A stretch of 64,000 nucleotides of DNA. Source: Candidatus Nitrospira nitrificans. GTDB taxonomy: Bacteria > Nitrospirota > Nitrospiria > Nitrospirales > Nitrospiraceae. This document shows positions 18,725 through 26,755 of the stretch, piece by piece. How positions within the stretch are numbered: position 1 is the first letter of the stretch; every line of letters begins with the position of its first letter. Location: positions 184,075 through 248,074 of the forward strand of contig NZ_CZPZ01000031.1 of assembly GCF_001458775.1 (NCBI RefSeq), given 5' to 3'. A model generated the notes under the pieces. It saw only the letters and a list, made by a program, of their open reading frames with translations, was not told the DNA's origin and searched no databases. Both the position numbers and the translations under genes were made by a program.

Positions 18725-19978
18725 ATGCGCCGTATCGCTTTTATCATCGGTGTCATAGTCATTGGACTCGCCATCGGCGGCTATGTGTTTTTCAATGGGG
18801 AGCGGAAGGCCCCCGTTCGATATCGAACAGCGGCGATTGAGCTAGGTCAGGTTATTTCGTCCGTCAGTGCCACGGGGACGATCAATCCGGTTGTGTCGGT
18901 TCAGGTCGGCACGCAAGTGTCCGGGATGATCAAGAGCCTCCACGCGGATTTCAACTCGCGGGTGAAGGCTGGAGATATGGTTGCGGTCATTGATCCGGAA
19001 CCGTTCAAGGCTCGCCGGGAACAGGCTGCCAGCAATCTGGAGATGGCGCGGTCAAACGTTGCGCGATCCAAAGCCGACCTGGCGCAGCGAAAACGCGAAC
19101 TGGACCGAGTGGAATCCTTGTTGCCTCAACAGTTTGTCTCGCAAAATGACGTCGATGTTGCCCTCACGAATTTTCAAAGCGCGGAAGCGCAATTGAAGGT
19201 CGCTGAGGCACAGGTCAAGCAAGCGGAAGCGGCGTTGAATGCGGCTGAGCTCGAATTGAAATATACCGTCATTCGGTCGCCCGTTGACGGCATCGTTGTG
19301 GCGCGCAATGTAGAGGTCGGCCAGACGGTCGCCTCCAGCTTTGCCACGCCGAATCTGTTTCTGATCGCCCTCGATTTGACCAAAATGCAGGTCGACACCA
19401 ACGTGAGCGAATCGGACATCGGAGGGATGGCCGAAGGGAAGGAAGCCGTCTTCACGGTGGACGCCTACCCCGGCGTGACATTTACCGGCATCATCAGGCA
19501 GGTACGACTCGCACCCATCAACGTCCAGAACGTCGTCACCTACAATGTGGTTGTCGGTGTGGATAACACGGACTTACGGCTCAAACCTGGCATGACGGCC
19601 AATGTGTCGATTATCGTGGCGCAGAAAGACCAGATTCTCAAGGTGCCCAATGCGGCCCTCAGATTTATGCCGCCGAAGGGTGAGGGGAGTCGCCGAGAGG
19701 CCGATGGGCGCGCAGCAAACGGGCATGGAGGAGGTCCCGTCAAAACAGAGACCGGCGCGATACCGCCGAAAACCATCTGGAGGCTGGTAGAGAACGGCGA
19801 CCTTGCTTCTCTGCCGGTTCAAACCGGCATTTCGGATGGCCTTACCACTGAATTACTCTCCGGCGGTCTCAGGGAAGGGGATCTCGTTGTTGTTGGTATT
19901 GAACAGCCGTTCGGCGAGAGAAAAGGTAGTGAATTGCCGCCGGGGTTTGGGAACCAGCAACGTCCTCGCTCCCGATGA
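18725..19978 (+). CDS. Periplasmic adaptor subunit of a MacAB-type efflux system
   Basis: A 417-residue membrane-fusion protein. One N-terminal transmembrane helix (~3-22) is followed by a barrel-sandwich half (SVQVGTQVSGMIKSLHADFN) and a long Ala/Gln-rich coiled-coil hairpin (~105-190). The second lipoyl half is IRSPVDGIVVARNVEVGQTV, with beta-barrel and membrane-proximal domains after it. A Gly/Lys-rich insertion lies near residue 315-340. The ATG at 18725 places the membrane helix at the very N-terminus. The ATPase and permease genes follow, so it is the MacA-like part of an ABC exporter linked to an outer-membrane channel. The substrate is unknown. Confidence 0.87.
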   Translation: MRRIAFIIGVIVIGLAIGGYVFFNGERKAPVRYRTAAIELGQVISSVSATGTINPVVSVQVGTQVSGMIKSLHADFNSRVKAGDMVAVIDPEPFKARREQAASNLEMARSNVARSKADLAQRKRELDRVESLLPQQFVSQNDVDVALTNFQSAEAQLKVAEAQVKQAEAALNAAELELKYTVIRSPVDGIVVARNVEVGQTVASSFATPNLFLIALDLTKMQVDTNVSESDIGGMAEGKEAVFTVDAYPGVTFTGIIRQVRLAPINVQNVVTYNVVVGVDNTDLRLKPGMTANVSIIVAQKDQILKVPNAALRFMPPKGEGSRREADGRAANGHGGGPVKTETGAIPPKTIWRLVENGDLASLPVQTGISDGLTTELLSGGLREGDLVVVGIEQPFGERKGSELPPGFGNQQRPRSR

Positions 19979-20099
19979 GGCGCTGATATTCCTCAAGCGC
20001 CGTGTGTGAACGTCGCTCGTCGGCGGAGAAGGCATATTTTACCCTCCATCAGTCCATCTTCATGATTCGCGTTGAAGGCGCGTAGGATGAGCTAGGTTT

Positions 20100-20810
20100 G
20101 TGAATCCATTGATCGTCGGTGAAGATATTTGGAAGGTCTATCGAGTGGGCGATGTCGAGGTGCAGGCTCTGCGTGGGGTGAGTGTCACCATCGAACAGGG
20201 GGACTTTGTCGCGGTCATGGGGTCGAGCGGATCCGGGAAGTCCACGTTGATGAATATTCTCGGGTGCCTGGATCAACCGACCAGGGGACAGTATCGGTTG
20301 AACGGCGTCGAGGTCGGGCAATTACGGCCCGACCAGTTGGCAGAGATCCGGAATCAGCAAATCGGCTTTGTATTCCAGAGCTTCAACCTCATTCCCCGTA
20401 CCAGTGCCCTAGAAAACGCTCAGTTGCCTCTGTTCTACAGAGGACTTTCCTTAAAAGAACAGCGTACGCGCGCGCTCGCTGCGCTTCAACGTGTCGGATT
20501 GAAGGGGCGTGAGCATCATTCCCCCACGCAACTTTCAGGTGGCCAGCAGCAGCGGGTGGCGATCGCTCGAGCCCTGGTGACCTCGCCCTCTTTGTTGCTG
20601 GCCGACGAGCCAACCGGAAACCTGGATACGGAGTCCAGTCAGGAAATCATGGGGATTCTTGACGGTTTGAATCGGGATGGTATGACGGTGATCCTGGTCA
20701 CGCACGAAGTCGATATTGCCGCCTACGCTTCGCGTGAAATCGTCGTCAAGGATGGTCGGATCCTCAGCGATCAAGTGACCAAAGAACGGTCGCAGGCAGT
20801 GGGAGGCTAA
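20100..20810 (+). CDS. ABC transporter ATP-binding protein, MacB/LolD-type
   Basis: A 236-residue nucleotide-binding subunit. Walker A is GSSGSGKST, the Q-loop is in [12 protein letters not shown], the ABC signature is [15 protein letters not shown], Walker B is [12 protein letters not shown] and the H-loop is VTHE. The GNLD wording and short length fit the MacB/LolD/FtsE group. The GTG start at 20100 has AGGATGAG upstream. It lies 121 nt after the adaptor and 1 nt before the permease. Confidence 0.9.
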   Translation: MNPLIVGEDIWKVYRVGDVEVQALRGVSVTIEQGDFVAVMGSSGSGKSTLMNILGCLDQPTRGQYRLNGVEVGQLRPDQLAEIRNQQIGFVFQSFNLIPRTSALENAQLPLFYRGLSLKEQRTRALAALQRVGLKGREHHSPTQLSGGQQQRVAIARALVTSPSLLLADEPTGNLDTESSQEIMGILDGLNRDGMTVILVTHEVDIAAYASREIVVKDGRILSDQVTKERSQAVGG

Positions 20811-20811
20811 A

Positions 20812-22047
20812 TTGACGGCGTTTGTGTGGCTCACCGTCGTAACGGCGTTAAGAGTGCTCGGGCGAAACAGACTGCGCGCAGGTTTGACCATGCTCGGGAT
20901 CATTATCGGAGTCGGGGCGGTCATTGCGATGGTCAGCATCGGAGAAGGGGCGAAGCTGGCGGTGCAGAAGCAGATCGCCACGATGGGCACCAACGTCATT
21001 ATGATCTGGCCCAGTTACATGACAATCGGCGGCGTGCGTGGCGCGCAAGGCGGTGCCGTCACACTGACGGTGACCGACGCGCTGGAACTGAAGAAACGGA
21101 TTCCAATTCTGTCTGAGTCCGGGTGGCTTATACGAAGCACCATGCAAATTGTGAATGGGAACCGCAATTGGAATGGTCCGGTTCACGGCGTGTCACCCAG
21201 CTACGTCTCGATCAGAGACTGGTCCTTCAGCAGCGGAGGTTCCTTTACCCAAGCAGATATGGAGAGTGCGGCCCGGGTAGCGCTCCTTGGACAAACCGTG
21301 GTCGAAAACATTTTCGAGCCAGGTGAAGAACCGGTCGGCGCGATCATTCGCATAAAAAATGTCCCGTTTCGAGTCATCGGTGTCTTATCCCCTAAAGGAC
21401 AGTCGGTTCAGGGATCCGATCAGGACGATATCGTCTTTATCCCCTTCACGACTGCCGAGCGAAAAGTCTTCGGAACATTGTTCCTTGGATCGGTCGGAGG
21501 GGTTTTTGTCTCGACGGAACGAACCGAGGATTTGGCGGATGCCGTCGAGCAAATCCGCCAGGTGATGAGGTCTCGACATCGCTTGCAGGCTGATCAGCCG
21601 GATGATTTCACCATTCGTACGCAGGTCGAAATCGGAAAGGTCCAGGAAGGGACGAGCGAAACCTTGACGGTCATGTTGATGATCGTGGCCTCTGTCTCGT
21701 TACTCGTCGGCGGCATTGGAATCATGAACATTCTGCTTGTCTCCGTCACCGAGCGGACCCGGGAAATCGGAATTCGGATGGCCGTCGGAGCCAAACGGTT
21801 CCATATTCTCATGCAGTTTCTGATCGAAGCCATGACGCTGAGCGTGGTCGGTGGCTGTATCGGCATTCTATTCGGAGTGCTTGCGGCGCGCTTGACGACA
21901 GTCATCGCCGGTTGGCCGACCGTGATTTCGAGTGATACCGTCGCGGTGGCGTTTGTGTTTTCCGTCGTGGTGGGCCTGTTTTTTGGATTATATCCGGCGA
22001 ATAAGGCTGCTCGGCTCAATCCCATCGATGCATTGCGTTACGAATAG
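20812..22047 (+). CDS. ABC transporter permease, MacB-type
   Basis: A 411-residue permease with the MacB_PCD plus FtsX layout: one N-terminal membrane helix (~22-42), a large periplasmic domain (~45-285), then three C-terminal helices. The mechanotransmission-type region MNILLVSVTERTREIGIRMAVGA precedes the last two helices. It is encoded separately from its ATPase, unlike E. coli MacB. The start is a TTG at 20812 with GGGAGG 5 nt upstream, overlapping nothing. With the adaptor it forms a tripartite exporter. Confidence 0.9.
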   Translation: MTAFVWLTVVTALRVLGRNRLRAGLTMLGIIIGVGAVIAMVSIGEGAKLAVQKQIATMGTNVIMIWPSYMTIGGVRGAQGGAVTLTVTDALELKKRIPILSESGWLIRSTMQIVNGNRNWNGPVHGVSPSYVSIRDWSFSSGGSFTQADMESAARVALLGQTVVENIFEPGEEPVGAIIRIKNVPFRVIGVLSPKGQSVQGSDQDDIVFIPFTTAERKVFGTLFLGSVGGVFVSTERTEDLADAVEQIRQVMRSRHRLQADQPDDFTIRTQVEIGKVQEGTSETLTVMLMIVASVSLLVGGIGIMNILLVSVTERTREIGIRMAVGAKRFHILMQFLIEAMTLSVVGGCIGILFGVLAARLTTVIAGWPTVISSDTVAVAFVFSVVVGLFFGLYPANKAARLNPIDALRYE

Positions 22048-22081
22048 GGCTTGCCCGCATTATTCCTGACGCCACTGCTTC

Positions 22082-23281
22082 CTACGCATTCCTGTCTATG
22101 ATCGTTTCAATCGCCCGGACCTGGGGATCGCCGGCCTGGTGCGCGAGATCGACGATAAACGGCACCGGATATTCAACACCCTCTGGCTGGTGGGTGACGG
22201 TGATGATCGGTTGATGCAGGTGTTCTTGATGGAGCTTCGTGACCACCGCCACCTCTTGCGTATTCAGTCGCACATGACTATGGATGGGATAAATACCGAT
22301 TCGCGCGATAAATGACGACACGATTCGTTGATCAAGCTTGCCTTGCCGAGCTTCCTGGTACAGGCGTTGAAATGTATGGTGGGGCGTCAGGGGGGCGGTC
22401 CCGCCGAATCCGGTGATCAATTCGTCATATCGATCCACGACCATCAGAATCCGTGTGCGGTCGGAGGTAAATTGTCCTCGTGACTCTTTCGGATAGCCGC
22501 TGTCATCAAGGTAGGCATGATGATTCGCGATGAGATGGAGTATGGCGGCTTCAATTCCTCTTTGCCCCTCTAACATCAGAACGGCGCGGCGGGGATGGGT
22601 TTCGAATTCCCGTCGGTTGGCCTTGGCAATGTCTGACGTGACATGAGTATGGCGGACAATGGCAGGTCTGATCTGTAAGAGCCCGATGTCATGCAAGAGT
22701 GCGGCGGTCGCCAGCTCGTGCAGTTCCAGGGGGTTGAATTGGAAGACCTGTCCGACCACCAGTGACAGCGTACAGGCGGCCAGTGCATGTTGGCTGAGGG
22801 TGGAGTCGTCGGCCCGGTTTTGACTCAAGGCCATGAAAATAGCAGAGTCGGTGAGAGTTCTCATGGCGATTGTGATTTCTTGGACCGCTTCGGCGGCCTG
22901 CTCGGGGTTGACCGTCCCCGTCCTCGTAATGGTCGTAAAAACGGATTGTACCGCTTGATCCATCTGTTGCTTGGCCAGCTTCGCTTGGGCATATTCTTCG
23001 TTCAGCTGGGCCAAAGACTTGGGTGGTGTGCTCTTTCCGGGAGGGGCTGGTTTAGTTGCCGCATGGGTACTATCCGCGAGGTGATGCGGCGGAGAGGCGA
23101 TTCCACGGTCGAGGTCGATGTCGACCATCTTCACTCCTGCACGCACCAGTTTGTCGATCTGGGCAGGATGTTCGATCAGGAATGAATGGCGGAGTAAGGG
23201 GGAGCGGAACCACGAGAGGTCCAGACGGGCGACATACATCCCGATGTGAAGCTCACTGACGGGGACGCGTGTTGTCGCCAT
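22082..23281 (-). CDS. HD-GYP-like protein with DUF3391 N-terminal domain, degenerate motif
   Basis: About 399 residues. The N-terminal ~70 residues match the DUF3391 type found before HD-GYP domains (VPVSELHIGMYVARLDLSW). A Pro/Lys linker and an HD domain follow: AALLHDIGLLQI, then HLIANHHAYLDDSGYPKE. Active c-di-GMP phosphodiesterases read HDIGK, HHE and DGxGYP; here the Lys of HDIGK is Leu, the Glu after HH is Ala, and the Gly of DG is Asp. Metal ligands are largely kept, so activity is uncertain. The ATG at 23281 gives the canonical start; the frame extends upstream. Confidence 0.8.
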   Translation of the reverse strand: MATTRVPVSELHIGMYVARLDLSWFRSPLLRHSFLIEHPAQIDKLVRAGVKMVDIDLDRGIASPPHHLADSTHAATKPAPPGKSTPPKSLAQLNEEYAQAKLAKQQMDQAVQSVFTTITRTGTVNPEQAAEAVQEITIAMRTLTDSAIFMALSQNRADDSTLSQHALAACTLSLVVGQVFQFNPLELHELATAALLHDIGLLQIRPAIVRHTHVTSDIAKANRREFETHPRRAVLMLEGQRGIEAAILHLIANHHAYLDDSGYPKESRGQFTSDRTRILMVVDRYDELITGFGGTAPLTPHHTFQRLYQEARQGKLDQRIVSSFIARIGIYPIHSHVRLNTQEVAVVTKLHQEHLHQPIITVTHQPEGVEYPVPFIVDLAHQAGDPQVRAIETIIDRNA

Positions 23282-23382
23282 CGGAGATCCGTCTGCTTGT
23301 AAACAAGGTTGCGGGCATAGCTCCTTCAGATATCGGCACGAACCGGGACTAACTGTAGCCGAGCGAGTCCTGTCGGGAGTGG

Positions 23383-23979
23383 TCAGGCCGAGTGATGCGG
23401 AGAATGAATGCACGAGAGAGAGACTTCGATACGAGGGTCGGCTTTGTCGACCTGCTTATACAGATGAGTTTCAATGATGCGATTATCGTTTATGCCAAGC
23501 CCTTCGCAGACCGCATCTTGGGCGATCTTCAGACCGCCATCGAGGTCGCGTCGTAAGGCGGACGCGAAAAAGAATCGTATCGAGAGCGCAAGCGGTCCGG
23601 ATTGAAGTCGATCCCGTAGGGAGCATCCGGTAGAGGATTGGGCCAATGCCAGCCATACCTGCCGGCCGACGCATGTCTTATAGGCACGTCCGGCGGAGGA
23701 GAGCAGACGACGTCCATTCACTGTTGCATATTGATGGTTGATGCTGGGAGGGACGGGCAAGGTGACCTTGAATGCGTGTGATGTGATGAGTGGAGCAGGC
23801 AATGGCGCGTGAATGGTGGTGTTTTGGCCGGCTGGATCAGGTGTCGGCGCTGGAGTCGTCCCGTTGATTCGCAGCGCCTTTTTCGGTACGGATGGGTTGG
23901 GTGGAGTGCCGCGACGCAATATTGCAGGAAGGCGAAACCTTGATGACCGGCAACTGTCTCGACGTCGGTTGAACGGCAT
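23383..23979 (-). CDS. RusA family crossover junction endodeoxyribonuclease
   Basis: A 198-residue protein whose last ~135 residues match RusA Holliday-junction resolvases: LPVPPSINHQYATVNGRRLL, then RRDLDGGLKIAQDAVCEGLG and INDNRIIETHLYKQ. The Asp residues of RRDLD and of the ND pair correspond to the metal-binding carboxylates. The N-terminal ~65 residues are Pro-rich and basic and not part of the family; no internal ATG offers a shorter start. RusA is often phage-derived, but no phage gene is nearby. It lies 9 nt downstream of mraZ. Confidence 0.8.
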   Translation of the reverse strand: MPFNRRRDSCRSSRFRLPAILRRGTPPNPSVPKKALRINGTTPAPTPDPAGQNTTIHAPLPAPLITSHAFKVTLPVPPSINHQYATVNGRRLLSSAGRAYKTCVGRQVWLALAQSSTGCSLRDRLQSGPLALSIRFFFASALRRDLDGGLKIAQDAVCEGLGINDNRIIETHLYKQVDKADPRIEVSLSCIHSPHHSA

Positions 23980-23988
23980 GGATCCGAA

Positions 23989-24429
23989 TTAGAGGAGATT
24001 CATGATCTTGGCCATATTTTGTTCAAAGCGATCTTCCGTACGGGCCAGATACCGACGCCATTCGCTTGGGTTCCAGATTTCCATTCGGTGATAAAGCCCG
24101 ACCAGTATGATTTCTTGATCTTCATCGACCGGAACCAGTTTGCGCAATCGACCAGGAATCAAGATCCGTCCGGTTTTATCGATGTCCGATGAGCCGGCCT
24201 CGGACACGATAAAGTGCATAAACAGCCGGCTCTGGTCTTCATCCAGCGACGTCCGGGTCCGTTCAAGCACCTTTTCCCATTCTCTCGTGGAATAGATCAA
24301 TAAGGACTGTTCCGGACCCTTCAGGAACATGACGGTCTGGCCATCGGCTTCGATCTGTTCACGGATGGGTGAGGGGACGATGAAGCGCCCCTTCTCATCA
24401 ACCTTGCAAAGGTATTCACCGGCAAACAT
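23989..24429 (-). CDS. mraZ: Transcriptional regulator MraZ
   Basis: A 146-residue SpoVT/AbrB-fold protein with two MraZ repeats. The first is in AGEYLCKVDEKGRFIVPSPIR and the second in SSDIDKTGRILIPGRLRKL, each with the DxxGR core. In other bacteria MraZ binds repeats upstream of its own operon and controls the division and cell-wall (dcw) cluster. Here rsmH/ftsL/ftsI are not adjacent; the neighbours are an HTH gene upstream and rusA downstream. Length and motifs are normal. Confidence 0.95.
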   Translation of the reverse strand: MFAGEYLCKVDEKGRFIVPSPIREQIEADGQTVMFLKGPEQSLLIYSTREWEKVLERTRTSLDEDQSRLFMHFIVSEAGSSDIDKTGRILIPGRLRKLVPVDEDQEIILVGLYHRMEIWNPSEWRRYLARTEDRFEQNMAKIMNLL

Positions 24430-24444
24430 TGCGGTGTCCTGTGG

Positions 24445-24642
24445 TTAGGAAATCAAGGCGGTTCTGGTTCGGTCGCGGATCCATTGCTCTAAATCCGAAC
24501 GGACAAATTGCCATTCCTTGCCCAGCTTGAAGGCGGGAATCTGTCGACTTTGAAGATAGCGATAGAGGGTACGTTGGGTAATCTTGAGATACCGGCATGT
24601 TTCCGTCGCGGTCATCAATTCGGTCTTCGGAGCCCTGCTCAT
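24445..24642 (-). CDS. Small helix-turn-helix protein, excisionase/MerR-like
   Basis: A 65-residue single-domain winged-helix DNA-binding protein of the HTH_17 (excisionase) type. The pattern MTATETCRYLKITQRTLYRY is the helix-turn-helix and IPAFKLGKEWQFVRSDLEQW the wing. It heads the minus-strand unit HTH-mraZ-rusA-HD-GYP, behind a strong promoter. The ATG at 24642 is preferred; a GTG at 24645 is adjacent. It may regulate the operon, which is an inference. Confidence 0.85.
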   Translation of the reverse strand: MSRAPKTELMTATETCRYLKITQRTLYRYLQSRQIPAFKLGKEWQFVRSDLEQWIRDRTRTALIS

Positions 24643-24697
24643 CACTCCACCTGTTGCCAGATTGATTGATGCTCATTCTGCCTCCAGCACTCTCGTC

Positions 24698-24725
24698 ATT
24701 CTAGAGACGGCCTTGGGAATGTCAA
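24698..24725 (-). promoter_or_regulatory. Sigma70-type promoter of the HTH-mraZ unit
   Basis: On the minus strand TTGACA (24725-24720), a 16-nt spacer and TAGAAT (24703-24698) lie ~56 nt upstream of the HTH start. The -35 is consensus and the -10 matches 5 of 6. Confidence 0.7.
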
Positions 24726-24748
24726 GCGAAAATATATGACAGTACAGG

Positions 24749-25090
24749 TCACAAGCCGTCAGTGTCTTCTGATATTCCATCGCCGTCATCGGATTGGTCC
24801 ATCATCGTTTCGATATCGCCGACATCCTCGCCCATTTCCTGTCCCATTTTCTTCATCAAACGGGCGACGCTCCGAGGGTCGTTCTCATCAACCGCTCCGA
24901 GGTTCGCTGGATCTGCCAGCGATTCGAGTCGAGCTTCCTCAGACTTAGGAGCGGCAAATCGCGACAGGAGCCGATCCAATTTCTCACTGCCGCAATGCCG
25001 ACAGGTGAGCAGGCCGGGATTGCGCGGATTCAAAACCAAAACCGATGATTTTCTGCGGCATTCCTGACAAGCATATTCATAAATCGGCAT
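24749..25090 (-). CDS. FmdB-type zinc-ribbon protein
   Basis: A 113-residue protein with the FmdB/CxxC_CxxC_SSSS domain: MPIYEYACQECRRK, then TCRHCGSEKLDRLLSRF, giving four zinc-binding cysteines in two CxxC pairs. An acidic tail (~65-113) follows. FmdB was named as a regulator of formamidase, but the general role of the family is unclear. It starts 3 nt after the comF stop, so the two are probably co-transcribed. Confidence 0.88.
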   Translation of the reverse strand: MPIYEYACQECRRKSSVLVLNPRNPGLLTCRHCGSEKLDRLLSRFAAPKSEEARLESLADPANLGAVDENDPRSVARLMKKMGQEMGEDVGDIETMMDQSDDGDGISEDTDGL

Positions 25091-25093
25091 CGG

Positions 25094-25909
25094 TCAACCT
25101 CCCAGCAGCTCCGGCGACCGTACGCGCTGGGCCATGATGCGGTCGGGAATCATCGTAGGATCCATCGTGCGTCCTAACGTCATCACGAACACATCGCCGG
25201 AACCGGCCTTCCGGAGTGTCTTTGCGCACTCATTCACCGTCGTGCCGGTCGTGAAGACGTCGTCGATCAGAAGAATGCGTTTCTTCACAATGACATGAGA
25301 ATGTCGGACGGCAAAAGCTCGACGAAGGTTTTTGAGGCGGCTTTTGCGGGATAGCGTGGTCTGGGCTGGAGTAGGGAGGGTTCGGATCAAATTCGTATAC
25401 GCGACGGGAGTATCGAGGTGACGTCCGATGCCATCGGCAAGCAGCAGGGACTGATTGAATTCTCGTTGACGAAGTCGCTCGCTGTGTAAGGGCACGGGCA
25501 TGATCAGGTCAATGGAATCGAGCGGAGGGAGTCGAGCGATCATGAGGGCGGCAAGTGGAGTCGCCAGGGAAACTTTCCCCTGGTATTTAAAGAGACGAAT
25601 TGCCTGCTGGAGTAGAGAGGTATAAGGGTACAGGGTCCAGGCTTTCGTATACGAAGGCGGACGTTCAGCACAGGGTTGGCAAACATGGTTTGGGCTGTAG
25701 GTTGTGGCGACTGAGGAAGGGAAGGGGCGGTCACAGCGGGAGCATCGGGCATCGGGCATGAGAGCAATTGTGCTCCAGCAGTCGGAACAAAAATAGGGAA
25801 TCGGATCATCCGTCAGAAGCGAAGCGCAACTCGAACAGTGAACGGGAAGAAAGAACCTGAGCGCACGGCGCATGAGACGTGAGGTCGATTCTGTGACAGG
25901 ATTGGCCAT
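25094..25909 (-). CDS. comF: ComF family phosphoribosyltransferase-like protein
   Basis: A 271-residue ComF/GntX-type protein. The N-terminal half has zinc-finger-like CxxC pairs (CSSC, CSDC, CSRC, CQPC). The C-terminal half is a type I PRTase fold with the PRPP-binding motif ILLIDDVFTTGTTV. In naturally competent bacteria ComF is needed for DNA uptake; other com genes are not in the window, so competence here is not shown. SD and start are plausible; a promoter candidate lies just upstream. Confidence 0.9.
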   Translation of the reverse strand: MANPVTESTSRLMRRALRFFLPVHCSSCASLLTDDPIPYFCSDCWSTIALMPDARCSRCDRPFPSSVATTYSPNHVCQPCAERPPSYTKAWTLYPYTSLLQQAIRLFKYQGKVSLATPLAALMIARLPPLDSIDLIMPVPLHSERLRQREFNQSLLLADGIGRHLDTPVAYTNLIRTLPTPAQTTLSRKSRLKNLRRAFAVRHSHVIVKKRILLIDDVFTTGTTVNECAKTLRKAGSGDVFVMTLGRTMDPTMIPDRIMAQRVRSPELLGG

Positions 25910-25943
25910 GGACAGCCTTTTATCTGTATGTGTCCCACCTCTC

Positions 25944-25971
25944 TTTATGGCGACGGGCCAACCCGTGTCAA
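25944..25971 (-). promoter_or_regulatory. Candidate promoter of comF-fmdB
   Basis: On the minus strand TTGACA (25971-25966) is followed after 16 nt by CATAAA (25949-25944), 35 nt upstream of the comF start. The -35 is consensus; the -10 matches 4 of 6. Confidence 0.5.
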
Positions 25972-26056
25972 GGTTGTCGGCTTCTGATTTATTGTGCTAT
26001 ACGAATGAGAATGGTCGTACCCCGGTCGACCGGTCATCAGAGAGAGCTGGCTACCG

Positions 26057-26755
26057 ATGGTGATATTGAAGCACCTCTCGAAAACCCATTCGCGTGGAGA
26101 AGCCATGGTCACGGCTTTGCGCGAAGTAAATTTAGAGATTAAACCCGGAGAATTCTGTGCGTTCGTGGGCCCCAGTGGCTGCGGGAAAAGCACTCTTCTG
26201 AACCTCGTCGCGGGTTTGGACCTGCCGACTTCGGGAGAGATCGTGCTTGATGGGCGATCCACCCACAACCTGTCCAGTTACGAATGGACGAGGATCAGGC
26301 GTGAAACGATCGGGATTGTTTTTCAAGCCTTCCACTTGGTTCATGGTTTGACGGCTGAAGAGAACATTGCGCTGCCTCTGATGTTGCGCGGGGAGAACGG
26401 ACGGGAGATAGAAACACGGGTGACGGACATGTTGGATAGGGTGGGCATGAGCCACCGGCGCCGGCATCGACCAGCCGAATTGTCGGGGGGAGAGCAACAA
26501 CGCATTGCGATCGCCAGGGCATTGGCACATGGGCCCCGTCTCCTCTTGGCCGATGAGCCGACGGGCAATATCGACTCTCAGCAAGGAGCGGATATCATGG
26601 CGCTTATTCGTGAGCTCGCGACGGCTGAACGGCGGACGGTCCTGCTGGTGACCCACAGCCTGCAGGCTGCGCACGCCGCCGACTATGTGTGGACCATGCG
26701 AGACGGACAGCTGATTGCACGCACTGAACGTATGACCGAACCGGCAACCTCGTGA
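26057..26755 (+). CDS. ABC transporter ATP-binding protein, LolD/FtsE-like
   Basis: A 232-residue nucleotide-binding subunit with Walker A GPSGCGKST, Q-loop GIVFQAFHLVHG, signature LSGGEQQRIAIARAL, Walker [13 protein letters not shown] and H-loop VTHS. The class is that of lipoprotein- or macrolide-type exporters with FtsX permeases. The likely partner is the large permease at 28106-30721, separated from it by a dihydroorotate dehydrogenase and an antisense regulator. Its stop overlaps the DHODH start by 4 nt. Confidence 0.88.
   Translation: MVILKHLSKTHSRGEAMVTALREVNLEIKPGEFCAFVGPSGCGKSTLLNLVAGLDLPTSGEIVLDGRSTHNLSSYEWTRIRRETIGIVFQAFHLVHGLTAEENIALPLMLRGENGREIETRVTDMLDRVGMSHRRRHRPAELSGGEQQRIAIARALAHGPRLLLADEPTGNIDSQQGADIMALIRELATAERRTVLLVTHSLQAAHAADYVWTMRDGQLIARTERMTEPATS

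Noticed and set aside
23383..24642. Prophage segment (RusA plus excisionase-like HTH)
   Set aside because: No integrase, capsid, terminase or att-like repeat nearby; mraZ and an HD-GYP gene share the same unit.
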